64,000 bases of DNA from Puccinia triticina (lineage: Eukaryota > Basidiomycota > Pucciniomycetes > Pucciniales > Pucciniaceae), in assembly GCF_026914185.1 (NCBI RefSeq), contig NC_070562.1, positions 7,006,001-7,070,000 on the forward strand, written 5' to 3'. Positions within the stretch are counted from its first letter, which is position 1. Every line of letters begins with the position of its first letter. Both the position numbers and the translations under genes were made by a program. The notes beneath the pieces are model-generated. The model was not told the DNA's origin, did no database searches, and worked only from the letters and a program-made list of their open reading frames with translations. Shown here piece after piece: positions 10,952-21,860 of this stretch.

Positions 10952-11719
10952 TCAGAAGCTGTCATATTGAGGCTTCCGTCCGAATAGGCATTCGTACGGT
11001 GTTAAGTCCTTGCTGGCTTTGTTTGGTAGTCGATTTAGAACGTAAGTTGCCCAGAGGAAAGCATAACTCCAGAATTCTTTGGGCAGTGGACTGTCGATGA
11101 GAACCGTTCTTCCAGTATCCGCGACGGTCCGGTTGAACCTCTCAATCACTCCATTCTGGTAGTGGTGGTAAGGAAGCGCCTTCTCCGCCGCTATTCCTTT
11201 TTCCGCTAGAAAATCAGATAGCTTCTTGTTGGCAAATTCTCCGCCGTTGTTGCTCCGGAGTGTTTGGACCCGCTTCCCAATTGCCTGTTCTAGACGGTTG
11301 ATGGTGTCGATGATGTGCTGATTGGCCTCCGATTTTTGCTTGAGAACCTTCACAAATGCATAGCCCGATGCCACGTCCCGCATCGTGAGTAGGTATCTGC
11401 CACCGTCGATCAAATCTACCTGAAAAGGACCCATCAAATCTGCGGCCAGAACATCCAACCGTTTGACAGTCCTAAGGGTAGAAGCTAAAGGGTTAATATG
11501 TGTGCTTTTGCTGATTGCACAGACAGGGCAGTGGATTTTCCCGCTTGGAATCTCATCAGGTAGACCATTTCCCAACTTTAACTTAATAACTCTCCGTATG
11601 TGCCAAAGACTGGCATGACCAAAAACTCTGTGATAATACAGAAGTTTCTTTTCATCTTTGGTCAGATCATCTGCCTTCCAAGAAAAGTTAGTCGCCTTTG
11701 CCAGCGGCTCTCTGAACAC
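10952..11719 (-). pseudogene. Copia-2 integrase zinc region and catalytic core
   Basis: 255 codons. Zinc-binding HHCC region: YYHRVFGHASLWH with CPVCAISK. Core: VLAADLMGPFQVD (first Asp), LRSNNGGEFANKK, and YQNGVIERFNRT (Glu). The second catalytic Asp of the DDE triad is Asn here (SNNGGEF instead of SDNGGEF). The codon is AAC after AGC, so GAC to AAC at a former CpG would explain it. This protein would not integrate DNA. Confidence 0.9.
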
Positions 11720-12115
11720 TTCATCTGAGGGGGGAACCTTAGCTTTAGAGGCAAGAATAGAGATTGCATTGTCATTGGTAGCAGAAATAGGATCGGAAAC
11801 AGAGAGTTGAGCGGAAGAAAGAGACTAGGGTGAGAAAACGGGAGTTGGAGTATTGGAGAGTAGAGATTGAGAAGGAGAAGAAGAAATAAAACGAGAATGA
11901 GAGATTGATTCCATTGCCGGTGTCAAAGCGGAAAACAACATGTGACAGTCGTGGGGTTGGGTAGTTCTCGAGCTATCCGCTCTTATGAGCGGGTAGGGCA
12001 TACACCACCTGTTTTTGGTAGACTCAAAAACACAATCGAAGAGGCGTTCTCCTGTGGAGCGGGAGATTTGGAACGTATCTGTGGCGTTGTCATAAGCAAC
12101 AAGCGCGTTAGCTTT
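11720..12115 (-). pseudogene. Copia-2 protease-integrase linker, frame kept but interrupted
   Basis: The same frame as the flanking segments can be followed here but contains the TGA at 12116-12118 and a TAG near 11826. The translated linker is Ser/Thr-rich and includes GERLFDCVFES before the integrase zinc region. Confidence 0.6.
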
Positions 12116-12841
12116 TCACAGAGCTGCCATCGATATCAACGTGGTTTTAGCCTGCTCACAATACAGTACTTGTCTAATGACAATGACTGAGCCATCGGGC
12201 GCCAGGAACTTCAGGGCTCCCACACCCGTGATTGCTGATCCTGGCCCACTGGTAGCTACAGAAACCGCGATAGGTTTTGGGAGAAGCCGAAAATCATGCA
12301 ATAATGATTTAGAACCGGTGAAACCGTGGGATGCCCCAGTATCAAAAATGGCAGTCTCACTCACCAAATCCTCTCCAAGCGCCATCAAATGGAAGCTGAG
12401 ATTATCCAAGTCGTCAGGCAGACCATTGACCTCCACCATGTGAGCGGTCATCCCCCCTTTTGCCAAAGTCAAAACAGCTGCTCCTTGATCGGAGTTGTGT
12501 TGACTGGCTGCTCGATGGTTTGTTTGATACCGCGGGCGATAGTAGTCGGCTAGATTGCGTGCGTGTTCTTGATTCTTGGTGGGGGGTTGGGAAGGCCGTC
12601 GAAAATTGGTCCGTGGGAAACGGCTGGAAGCCATCGCTGTGCCGCTTGGAAGATGGCCGTAGATTGTCCCTACGATGGTGCCAATTGGTCTTCCGTTGCC
12701 TCGACTAGCTTGTCCTGTCGTTGGTCTGTCCGGAAAATTCTTTGCATAGTGATTTTCGCCTCCGCACTGCCAACACTTGTGCGCCGTTACCGCATAGAAG
12801 TCTAGAGCGTCAACCCACTCTTCTTCTGCTACCTCTGCCAA
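12116..12841 (-). pseudogene. Copia-2 Gag zinc knuckle and protease
   Basis: 241 codons. A CCHC-type knuckle reads CWQCGGENHYAKNF: the last Cys is replaced by Phe, so the knuckle is probably broken. Protease active site: AIFDTGASHGFTG. It overlaps the upstream Gag reading frame in a different phase, implying a small indel around 12845-12900. The displayed start is internal. Confidence 0.85.
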
Positions 12842-13938
12842 AAAAGCAGAGACATCGAAGTCGGTCGGATTGCTGGATGAAACCGCCAGAGCTGCTGGAG
12901 GGCTGGGCTGGGGGCTGCTTCCAGTTCGGTGGCGTGTTTGTGTTGGTCCTTGCAGATGTCGAGGGCCAGCATTATCGATTCAAAAGATGGGCATCGTCCC
13001 CGCTTGTCATCTTGCACTAGTTGTTTGACTCGCAACTCGAACGCCTTTTTGTAATCCGCGGTCGAGTCCATCACCGCCGCCTGTAGGACAAAACCCAGGA
13101 ACGAATCGACGCCAATGGCCACATTGATTGAGGTCCATTCGGCGTACAGGTCTTTCAGGTCGGATGCTATGCCTGCATTGTGTCCGTCGGGATCGATCCT
13201 GAATCGTCTGAATTTATTGTAGATGTTCATTTGCGCCGCTCTCGAAGAAGTTTTGAATTTCGCCAAGAGGTTGCTGTACATCGCAAAACAGGTCGGAAGA
13301 GCTTGCATCTCCGCCACCAAGGACTGGTCAATGCTAGCAATGAGAATAGCTCGACCTATCTTCTCATACGTCGAGTTTGTGCAGACCTCGAAGAAAAAAC
13401 GCGCGTCCTTGAGATTCAAACGAGCGACCTCCGCCATGTTTCGATACCAGTCGCCGAAGTTCGATCCATCCGCCTTGAGGGTGTTGACTGAACGAAACTG
13501 GGACTTCGCAGTTTGAATCGCGTGCCCAACGAGCTTGCTTTGCCGGAGATGAAATTCAGCTTCTTCAAAGTCGCGGATTTCCTTGGCTAACAGCTCATCC
13601 CTCTCGTCGTAGCGGGTCTGCCTATGATGAGGAGGAGGAGCATTGTTAGTTACACGTGGTTTTGGTATCTGCGGGCTGTTCGGTAGTCTCGGATCCATAT
13701 GTGGCGGAGGTCCTCGATCATCCGCTTGCACTGAATCTCTTGGCTTGTTCTGTGTCGCCTTTCCTTTCTGACGACCCTGTGCTCCTGTCGTCTCGGGGCT
13801 CGGCGGCATTCGATCCAGATTGGATTGAAGGAGTGCGATATCCTCCTCCAACCTGGCCCTGTGGGACAGATTGTCAATATGCCAGTTGGATGTGGCGGCC
13901 GATTTCGATGTCGATTGCCGGTCTTTGGTGGGGTCCAT
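12829..13938 (-). pseudogene. Copia-2 Gag
   Basis: Starts at ATG 13938 (MDPTKDRQSTSK). A Pro/Arg-rich N-terminus is followed by a retrotransposon Gag core (LKADGSNFGDWYRNMAEVARL, then AKFKTSSRAAQMNIYNKFRRFRIDPDG). The frame runs off into SMSLLFWQR and stops, while the expected continuation sits in another frame at 12841. It would form the virus-like particle of the element. Confidence 0.85.
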
Positions 13939-14735
13939 CTGAGACTTCGGGTAGGAAAAAAGGTTCTATGGGAAAGTCGGTCGGAGAATTGATAAAATGA
14001 GGTACGGGAAGAGGATTGGTGATGGGAGATAGGGGAAAAGATCGGAGAAGGAAAGGAAACAAAACTGATGAATAGTGTGGGAAAGTCGGTCGGAGGGTTG
14101 ATAAGAAGGAGGTGTGGAAAGAGAATTGATGATAGGAGATAGGTGAAAAGATCGGGAAAGGAAAGAAAAATGCTGATGAATATTGGGCGTAAGGAATTCG
14201 ATATTTCGGATTGTTGGGAAAGTGACGATAGAGTATAGAGAGGAAAATATGAAGATGGGAATGGGAGAGGATTAACAAGGTTAGGGAGAGTGTATAGATG
14301 AATATCCGGGGATGGCGAGGACAGAGAAGTTAAAACAGAATAGAGTATGTGGATTCAGAGGGGATATCGGGTAGATAAGAGAAGAAAAAAAATGAGAGAG
14401 TCGGTCCACGTGTTGGAGGTGAGATAAAAGGTTGGACTTGTCTCCTCCAAAAATCACCAGCTTTCAAGACTGGGCCACAGTCTTGTGTTCGGTAGGATGG
14501 CTAGTCCTCCTAGCCTATGAAAATTTTTGAAAACAAATCCTTACTCTTATAACACCGTCGGAGTCGATTCTGGGCGATTGTTGGAAGCCCGGATTTGACC
14601 AAACTGGTTAGGTTTGGGATCGACTCGGTGATTTGATGAGTAATCAACCTTCTTTCTGATGATTAGTCAGTCGGATAAGCAAGCTAGTTAAGCTTGACGG
14701 TCGAAAAACGGGAGTGTGTCGGAAAGAGTGTAGCG
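13939..14735 (-). other. Copia-2 5' leader with tandem duplication
   Basis: About 800 bp of non-coding leader. About 13970-14081 and 14082-14192 are two diverged copies of a roughly 112-bp unit (shared GGGAAAGTCGGTCGGAG and AAAGATCGG blocks). The rest shows no gene. Confidence 0.65.
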
Positions 14736-14751
14736 TCAAGGGCTCATAACC
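14736..14751 (-). other. Copia-2 primer-binding site (half-tRNA type)
   Basis: The minus strand reads GGTTATGAGCCCTTGA directly after the 5' LTR, complementary to the initiator tRNA-Met anticodon stem-loop, as in Copia-1. Confidence 0.75.
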
Positions 14752-14886
14752 TGTTGTGACACGACAGGCTAGAGTGACTCTGAATGGTGATGAATGACAA
14801 CAACGGCATCCAGGATCTGATCCTGGATGCTGAATATCCCGCTACTGCGGCGAGGTTGAGTATGCGTAGCCCCTTGGGCTACAACA
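14752..14886 (-). repeat. Copia-2 5' LTR
   Basis: 135 bp with TGTTG start and CAACA end, followed by TSD CAAGG. Confidence 0.95.
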
Positions 14887-14900
14887 CAAGGAACATCATA

Positions 14901-16501
14901 CTACCCCGTCTGTTGGGAGAATATCCGGAAGAGTTGATCACGGCAAGTTTCATCTTCGCCAGTGTTCCTTTCAGAATCATTGCTAGGATGTTCGTCAGCA
15001 TTCTGGGAAGCTACACTGGTATTGAGTTCGTCCCATTCAGCCTCACGCTGATCGAGAAGGTAGTTGTGTAAGACAACACATGCTTGCAGCCAGGTGTTCA
15101 GTCGTTTGGCCGTTCTCTCACTGTGGATCTGAATGGTGAGCATTTTCAGTGATTGCCATTGGTTCTTGAGCAGGCCAATTGTATGCTCTATAATCACCCG
15201 GTTATGGCTCAGCTTGTAATTGAATTGTTGCTTCTCAGGAGGGAGTTGTTGACCACGCAAACGCTTGAAGGCAGGAACTACGGTTTTGGAAGCAGTATAA
15301 GCTGAATCAGCCAACAGGTATTTGCCCTTGGAGAAGTATCGATCGGGTTTTGGTAAAGCTAAAGCAGATGCTTGTCAGATTCTGTGGAGCTTGATATATA
15401 TAAGATGAATGTGATTTAACATACTTGGCAGTTTTTAAAAACCCTGTGGTCATGTGCACTCCCACACCAACCATGGACCTGGTAGATGACTCGTCAATTC
15501 CAGTCGCAGATAATTAGTGAGTTCACAGCGTACACCATCTTCTGCATCCAGTAATCTTCCTTGTGCTTGGTAGGGGCCGCCGCCAAGGGGAAGATTGTTC
15601 CATCAGCAAAACCGATGCATTTATTGAATATAGTTGTCCCCTCGAGTGCCAATGAGGACCTTGCTCGCTGTTTGGCATTTGGCCAGTAGACATGTTTTTT
15701 CTCCAACGTATTGATGATTGCCAAAATGCATCTATTGGTGTAATTCTCGACCAATCCCTCTGCATACTAGCTATCATCAGTATGTTGTAAGCGAGCACAA
15801 AAAACAAATCAAGCGTACCACATATGTTGAAAAATTGACCGAGCACATGGGGTGAGCCTCCGTTACCAGACAGGCCAAGGTGAGCTGAAGCAACCAGAAG
15901 TTGCATTTCAACAGGGGCTTGCGGGTTGTTTGAGTTGTTTGAGAAGATATAGTGGCCCTTTATGTCATCGGCCAGGCAAAAGAAGCTGAGTCGTGACATG
16001 CGTGCCTAGATTTAATCCAGTAAGCTGAGGAAGCTGATCAAACAATCAAGGACAACAGCTTACCCATCTCATAAAAACATCCTCGCTAGTTTGAATGAGG
16101 ACTTCATAGGTCTTGGAAAGTGTGGCAATCCGAGGCCGAGTGCTCCTGGGTACCATATATTGGGTTGTTGAGATTTCATTGATCAGTGTGAGAAGTAACA
16201 AGACCTGTTTTTTTGACTCTTTGAATTGAGATTGGGATACATTTTGCTGATGGGTGATTGATGATTTCTTCAGGTGGTAGTTGGCAAGGGATGTGTTGAC
16301 ATGAATCAAGAGTTGCCTACTCGAGAGGATTTTCTTCTTCTTGAGGATGGTTGCTAAGAGGAAATTGAAGCTGAGGTGGTGTGCTGGGTTGATCTGAGCA
16401 GCCTTAGCCTGTTGTTCTGCCATCTTCATCTTCCAAAGGGATGCCACAAGGGTCATCTCCATACGCTCAAGGATCTGCTTCCGATCGGACTTGCGAGGCA
16501 T
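14901..16501 (-). pseudogene. Harbinger DDE transposase (DDE_Tnp_4-like)
   Basis: A multi-exon minus-strand gene from ATG 16501 (MPRKSDRKQ). Exon 1 is about 16501-16064 and exon 2 about 16005-15819, with GT-AG introns; exon 3 starts about 15759. A last exon encodes LADSAYTASK to the TAG at 14901. Catalytic residues: Asp in GFADGTIFPLA, Asp in LLADSAY, Glu in RVIIEHTIGLLK, the DDE pattern of PIF/Harbinger enzymes; the GW-GSAHDHRVF block is also present. It would cut and join the element ends. A TGA at 15494-15496 lies between the first and second Asp, and the join into the last exon is not clean in frame, so the copy is likely dead. The outer boundaries are sure, exon edges less so. Confidence 0.82.
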
Positions 16502-16530
16502 GATCGGGGGAATATGTAGGTTATGGAATG

Positions 16531-16546
16531 GGGGGGGGGGGGTTTC
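16531..16546. repeat. Poly-G run
   Basis: A run of about 14 G just upstream of the transposase start. A similar run occurs near 62862. Confidence 0.8.
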
Positions 16547-16598
16547 AGAGTCAAATGTGTTACATGACATCATAATTCGGAAAACTCCTGCAAAAATA

Positions 16599-16655
16599 TT
16601 TTATGATTTTATGATTTATGATTCTATGATTTTATGTAAACGAACTTTGAACACC
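16599..16655. repeat. Harbinger right TIR
   Basis: 57 bp, exact reverse complement of 6710-6766, followed by TTAA. Confidence 0.95.
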
Positions 16656-16659
16656 TTAA

Positions 16660-17585
16660 ATTTTTGACTGGGAAGAATCCCTCCTGGTCGACAAATATGT
16701 ACATAGAACAGTTGACCGAGAGGGACCTCTCCCGGTCGACTGCTTCATACAGTACTTGACTCGGAGGGATCCCTCCCGTCCAACAAAGACATAGGATAGT
16801 CGACTGGGAGGGATCCCTCCCAGTCAACTAATACATGGAAAAGTTGTCCGGGGGGCATCCCTCCCGGTTGACTGATAAATAGAATAGTCGACCGAAAGAT
16901 ATCTCTCCCGGTCAACTGCTTCATACAATAGTTGACTGGGAGGGATCCCTCCCGGACAACTGATACATACAGTAGTCGACCGGGAGGGATACCTCCCGGA
17001 CGACTGCTCCATACAACAGTCGTCCGGAAGGGATGCCTCCCGGACGACTGTTCTATGTATCAGTTGTCCGGGAGGGATCCCTCCCGGACGACAGGTTCAT
17101 ACAATAGTCGACCAGGAGGGATGCCTCCCGGATGACTGATACATATATCAGTCCTCCGGGAAGCATCCCTCCCGGTCGACTGATACATAGAACAGCCGTC
17201 CGGGAGGGATCCCTTCCGGACGACTATCGTATGAACCTGTCGTCCGGCAGGGATCCCTCCCGGACGACTGATACATAGAACAGTCGTCCGGGAGGCATCC
17301 CTTCCGGAAGACTGTTGTATGGAGCAGTCGACCGGGAGGGATCCCTCCTGGTCGACTGATACATTTATCAGTCCTCCGGGAGAGATCCCTCCCGGTCGAC
17401 TATTGTATGAACCTCTCAACCGGGAGGGATGCCTCCCGGACAAATATTCCCTATATCAGTCGAACGGGAGGGATCCCTCCCGGACGACAGGTTCATACAA
17501 TAGTCAACCGGGAGTGATCCCTCCCGGACAACTGATACATGCAATAGTTGACCGGGAGGGATCCCTCCCGGTCGACTGATAGGTC
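16660..17585. repeat. Palindromic minisatellite, GGGAGGGATCCCTCCC core
   Basis: About 20 units of a palindromic core flanked by GTCGACC/GGTCGAC or GTCCGG/CCGGAC arms, joined by spacers such as CTGATACATAGAACAGT or CTGCTTCATACAATAGT. Each unit is nearly its own reverse complement, so open frames on both strands (GRDPSR..., PGGIPPGR...) are by-products and not genes. Confidence 0.92.
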
Positions 17586-17884
17586 GACATGGGCTGGTCA
17601 ACATGAGTGCCCTTTCATCTAGCCTTGTCGACCCCGCCTAGGCTACTAGTCAACATGGGCGCATATTCTGGTTGACCTGGTGGAATTCCCTCCAAGGGCT
17701 AGTCAACAAGGGCTTGTATTATGTGTATGGAAATACATCCCCTTGTTGATGACCAATGAGCACCAGTACAGCTCAGGAGCTTGGCGCATGTAAATACTGA
17801 GCTACAATGCTGAGCTAGCTGAGCTGCCCTGTGATTAATCAAGGAATGAACTTGGATGTCCTGGAAGTCTCACCCTGGATTGCA
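17586..17884. repeat. Degenerate GTCAAC/GTTGAC repeats
   Basis: Irregular units such as AGTCAACATGGGC and GGTTGACCTGG continue outside the regular array to about 17720. The remainder to the right TIR holds CAGCTCAG-type repeats and no gene. Confidence 0.55.
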
Positions 17885-17944
17885 CATGTCAACTGACGGC
17901 ACTTTCTTGTGTTTTTTTCAGTGAGTAAGTCCTGAAAAATTAAA

Positions 17945-18289
17945 CAATACAAATAAAAGTTGAGACTGTTACCAAGTCTATAACCCAGATTTAAAGAAAT
18001 TAATCACAAAATGAGATCACGGACTTTCTGGTTAACACATAGCGTGTTTGACACGCAGCTAGCTTGAGGACGGTACCTGCTAGTGACTACGTCAATCATC
18101 AGGAGTAGGATTGGCTGATAGAAAACCATCCAACCAGCACCCGTAGCCACTGCTGGCCATGTCCAGCAGTGAATCAGATTCTAATGTTGCCCATTGAGGG
18201 GACTTGAATCTCCCGATGACGGGGACTGACCAGTCAACAAGGGGAATAAACACTCTCCATGACCAGTATGTGCCGTTCATTGAGAGGAT
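17945..18289. other. Unassigned spacer with isolated CATTGAG units
   Basis: No gene. Short TTGAGGGG and CCATGACCAGT units resemble those of the nearby minisatellites. Confidence 0.4.
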
Positions 18290-18946
18290 AAAACCCTCTC
18301 AATGAATGGTACAGTCACTGGACAGAAACATTGGTACCACCAAAAGCCCATTCTAGAAGGCCAACCCACAAACTTGAAGTCATGAGGATTTGAGAACATG
18401 TGTGTAAAATGAATTCAGAAGAATGACTATAACAAAATAAAAAGTATTTGGAACATCACAAAACTTGCAAAACTGCTTGCATTGAGTGATGATTCTGGAA
18501 AATCTTCAATATCATTCCAAAAAAATAATGAATAATCAGAATGATCAATAGATTGACATGTGAAATGAATGATGATAAATGAAAAAAATGAAGTCCAAAA
18601 TCCATTCTGAGATTTTTTGAGCAGTGAAAACACTTCAAACACTGATTTTTTGTTGCCTGCAGTGCGGTTTTGTACTTTTTGATGTGTTTTCACTGCCAAC
18701 AAAATTTCAGAATGGATTTTGGACTTCATTTTTTCATTTATTATCATTCATTTCACATGTCAATCTATTGAGTCTGATTATTCATTATTTTTTTGGAATG
18801 GTATTCAAGATTTTCCAAAATCATCATTTGATGCAAGCAATTTTGTAAGTTTTGTGATGTTCCAAATACTTTTTATTTTTTTATATTCATTCTTCTGAAG
18901 TCATTTTACACACTTGTTCTCAAATCCTCATGACTTCAAGTTCTAT

Positions 18947-19911
18947 AGAGATCGCCGAGTGGACCCGGGTAGTGCGGGTACCTGCAGTCATTTTGGGTAT
19001 ATTTAGATACCCGGACTTGGACCCGGCACCCGTAGGGCGGGTACCGGCGGTACCTGTGGCGGGTATCACGGGTACCGCCTACAATTCAACCCTCTAGCCG
19101 GTCTATGCCGGCTTCAAGGGTGGTGTAACCTCTTGATGACCAACACATACCGGTCATCAAGGGTGTATATACCCTCTTGATGCCTGACCTGGGCCGGGTA
19201 CCGAGAGGGTGTATGTATACCCTCTCAATGTCTGGTCTGTGCTGGACACCGAGAGGGCATACAGTCTTGATGACCGGCACAGACCGGACATTGAGAGGGT
19301 GTGTGTATACCCTCCCAATGTCCGGTCTGTGCCAGTCATCAAGAGTTTACACCACCCTCAAAGCCGGCATAGACCGTCATCAAGGGTGTATATACCCTCT
19401 TGGTGCCCGGTGATCTGGGCCGGATATCAAGAGGGTATGTCTGCATGTGAATTCTTGATGTCCAGTCTGGGCCGGACATTGAGAGTGTATGCCCCCTCGG
19501 TGTCCAGCACATACCGGACATCAAGAGGGCATACATACACCCTCCCGATGTCCGCTCTGTGCCGGACATCAAGAGTGCATGCCCCCTCGGTGTCCAGCAC
19601 ATACTGGACATCAAGAGGGCATACTTACACCCTCCCAATGTCCGCTCTGTGCCGGACATTGAGAGTGTATGCCCTCTTGGCGTCCAGCATGTGCTGGACA
19701 CCAAGAGGGTTAGGTTAGCGGGGGCCATGATTGCGCTGCAAAAGTTTGTCCGCGACTTCTCGTCTCCAGACCTTTTGCAGCGGGTACCTGGACGGGTACC
19801 CGCCATCCAAAATTTACATACCCGGACCCGCACACGGCACCCGAGGGCGGGTACCTGCCAAGGGCTGGCAGGTACCCGCCCACGGATACCGGGTACCCAC
19901 AGGCAATCTCT
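18947..19911. mobile_element. Small TIR element with CGGGTACC-rich ends and a minisatellite body
   Basis: It begins AGAGATCGCC and ends with the reverse complement of AGAGATTGCC. Both ends are rich in CGGGTACC/GGTACCCG repeats over about 100 bp. The middle, 19085-19715, is a minisatellite. It interrupts the right arm of the foldback. No clear target duplication was seen, and no gene. Confidence 0.6.
19085..19715. repeat. Minisatellite of CCGGTCTGTGCCGG / CATCAAGAGGG units
   Basis: Alternating inverted units of the type CCGGACATTGAGAGGGTGT and its reverse complement, each beginning and ending in CCTCT/AGAGG. Both strands give long open frames of repeated peptide, which I regard as artefacts. 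Confidence 0.88.
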
Positions 19912-19990
19912 AGCCTTCTAGAATGAGCTTTTGGGGGCACCAATATATCTGTCCAGTGACTGTACATTACCGTTCATTGCAAGGGTTGAG

Positions 19991-21860
19991 TCCTCTCAAT
20001 GACCGGTTGATCCCAATCATTGAGGGCACACAACCCTCTCAATGACGGGCCTTGACCAGTGTGGCGGCCCCTCTTGCGGCTAGCTAGTCAGGAGCATCGC
20101 CGCCGCCAACAAAATCAGCAAGATTCAAACTTCGCCCTCATTCTGAGAGATCCTCAGGAATTTGTCCCTCAAGACCATTGGGCTCCCAAGATCTTCCTCA
20201 ATCCTCAATATTCACTTTCCCAGATCCTCAAGATTCTTCCACTTCAAGATACAGAGCTCACACTCCATTACCATCCTTTCCCATCTTCATTAAATCCATT
20301 TTTCCTTTCTGCCCCCATTTCCCCATTTTTTCCCCCTCCCAGCGTCCATGCCTCTTCATTTTTCTTGGTCCTAACACAGCAGCTGCTGTGGGTTTATTCT
20401 CTGATTTGTTGATGTTTCCATTTTTGTGTTGTGTTTATCCTTTCTTTTTCACTTCTTCCCTCAGAATTTGATTGGTCTCTGTCTGGTTCGTCTTATTGTT
20501 TCCTCTTTCCTCTTGTGTTTTGTTCTCTTTTCTTTCTTTGTTTTCTTCTTTGTTTCTCTCTGCTGTTTTTTTGTGGGTGTGCGCGCAGGAGGATATGATG
20601 AAATACATTTGAAATGGGGCCTCCCAGAGTCAAAGTTCTTTGAACTTGGATGATGGGAGGGCATGGCATTCTGATCCCCAGAATAGGGACCATCACCAAA
20701 TCTGATTGATCATATCCTCTGAGTTTAAACTTTTGAGCACAGATCACCAATCATCCTTCATCCAGAGCTTCATCAATAATTTCTTTCCCTTCTTAATATC
20801 ACCCTCTCTTCATTCCAAAACAAAACAACCGCTGCTGAGGATCCAACACCCCAGAAAACATCTCAAAACCACCCCCACCAACTAGCTACAATTGATCTCA
20901 TCTGTGCTCATCTTTACAGACCATCACCCTGAGGGCAGCCTAAACAGCACCCATCCCCTCACACATCTGCCACCGCCTAGCACGGACAGGAGTCCCTCAC
21001 CGGTCATCAAGAGGTTGTACATATCCCTTTGATGACCGGTCTGTACCGGTCATCCAGAAGGTTGCGTGGTCTCAATGGCCAGTCTGTTCCGGGAATTGAG
21101 GGCTCAGAGGGTTTACTGCAAGTCAAAAAAATATGTATAAGTATGTGAGCATGGATATTCTCTATTACCCAACTTCAGTAAACTCCAAGGTTTGGTTGAC
21201 TTTATTTCTCTTTGAAGGAGTTGTGTGGCATAAATCAGATTTTGTCTGATGACAGTGCACCAAGCAAATTTGCAAAGCATAACTATTTGTGTGCAAGAAA
21301 CTGTGATGGTCTGATGATGGTCTGAAAAAACCACCTAGCCAAACTCAGATTCTAGGCTCTGCAAAAGAGGGTGATAGCACACAAGTCCCTCCTGCCAAGG
21401 GCTATTGGAGGCTTGCTTTGCAAGACAATACTCCCACAGCAGCAAGGGACTTGGGTTAAGTTAGTACATCCATAGACAATTCTTGGCAGCCATCCTGAGG
21501 AGCACTTCATCGCAATGCACATGTCACACCAGATCTGTTTCACATGAGCTTCTCGGTCCTCTTTTGGCGGAATCCTGGGCTTGCTGTGCAGTCTGAAAAA
21601 TGCAAACTTGGAGGTCAAAAAAGGCAATTTTCAGCACACACCTGTGTGGAGAGACATATTAAGGGAAAACCAACCTTGCCTATACTTGAAAGCCAGATTG
21701 GCTGGCTTCTCTCCAACAATTCATTTCCCAATAGAGGCTGTCGTACCCATATTATTTGTGGGTGCAGAACGGCCTATGGTATTATAAGTGACTTCAAAAT
21801 TCACACCTGCTCCGTTTTCTTCTATCTTGCTGTACTCCAATTATTAGTGCATGTTTAAAT
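19991..21860. other. Unassigned DNA with scattered minisatellite units
   Basis: No supported gene. 19991-20055 and about 20985-21105 hold isolated CTCAATGACCGG / GGTCATCAAGAGG palindromic units. A pyrimidine-rich stretch covers 20260-20570. About 21365-21445 is the inverted relative of 6057-6130. Confidence 0.5.

Larger units (their letters stand above)
8799..14886 (-). mobile_element. Copia-2: Ty1/copia LTR retrotransposon, defective
   Basis: A 6088-bp element with 135-bp LTRs and the 5-bp target duplication CAAGG (8794-8798 and 14887-14891). The coding strand is minus, in copia order. The frame has at least two frameshifts plus TGA and TAG stops. It inserted between the two convergent Harbinger genes, about 10 bp past the transposase stop codon, so neither Harbinger gene was cut by it. 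Confidence 0.95.
6710..16655. mobile_element. Harbinger-like DNA transposon with two genes, interrupted by Copia-2
   Basis: Perfect 57-bp terminal inverted repeats: 6710-6766 (starts GGTGTTCAAAGTTCGTTTAC) and 16599-16655. TTAA flanks both ends, so the target duplication is TTAA, or TA if the repeat is counted from AGGTG. The native length without Copia-2 and its duplicated 5 bp is about 3.85 kb. It holds a plus-strand SANT/Myb-like gene and a minus-strand DDE transposase gene that converge, the usual two-gene layout of PIF/Harbinger. Both genes carry an in-frame TGA. It sits inside a palindromic array. Confidence 0.9.
6290..17940. mobile_element. TIR-bounded element with a palindromic minisatellite body, split by Harbinger
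   Basis: About 6290-6335 and the reverse complement of about 17885-17940 are similar, sharing TGAAAAAAAC and GTCAGTTGACATG blocks. Between them, once the Harbinger insertion (6710-16655) is removed, lies about 1.7 kb made mostly of GGGAGGGATCCCTCCC-type palindromes. The arms are diverged and I could not define a clean target duplication, so the outer limits are approximate. No coding capacity is evident; it is probably non-autonomous. Confidence 0.55.
18290..19990. mobile_element. Nested foldback element
   Basis: Outer arms 18290-18361 and 19913-19990 are inverted copies (blocks ACAGTCACTGGACAG and TTCTAGAAGGC). Inner arms 18371-18640 and 18680-18942 are also inverted copies of each other, about 265 bp each, around a loop near 18650-18680. 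The arms would have been continuous, but the right arm is split by the TIR element at 18947-19911. No coding capacity. Confidence 0.8.

Noticed and set aside
16932..17604. Long open frames on both strands with repeated GRDPSR / PGGIPPGR peptides
   Set aside because: They follow from palindromic repeat units whose length keeps several frames open; no start context, intron or domain supports a gene.
19086..19833. Overlapping open frames with TYTLPMSALCR-type repeats
   Set aside because: Same reason: minisatellite by-products on both strands.
20059..20664. Open frames in the pyrimidine-rich stretch
   Set aside because: Composition alone explains them; no motif or splice structure.
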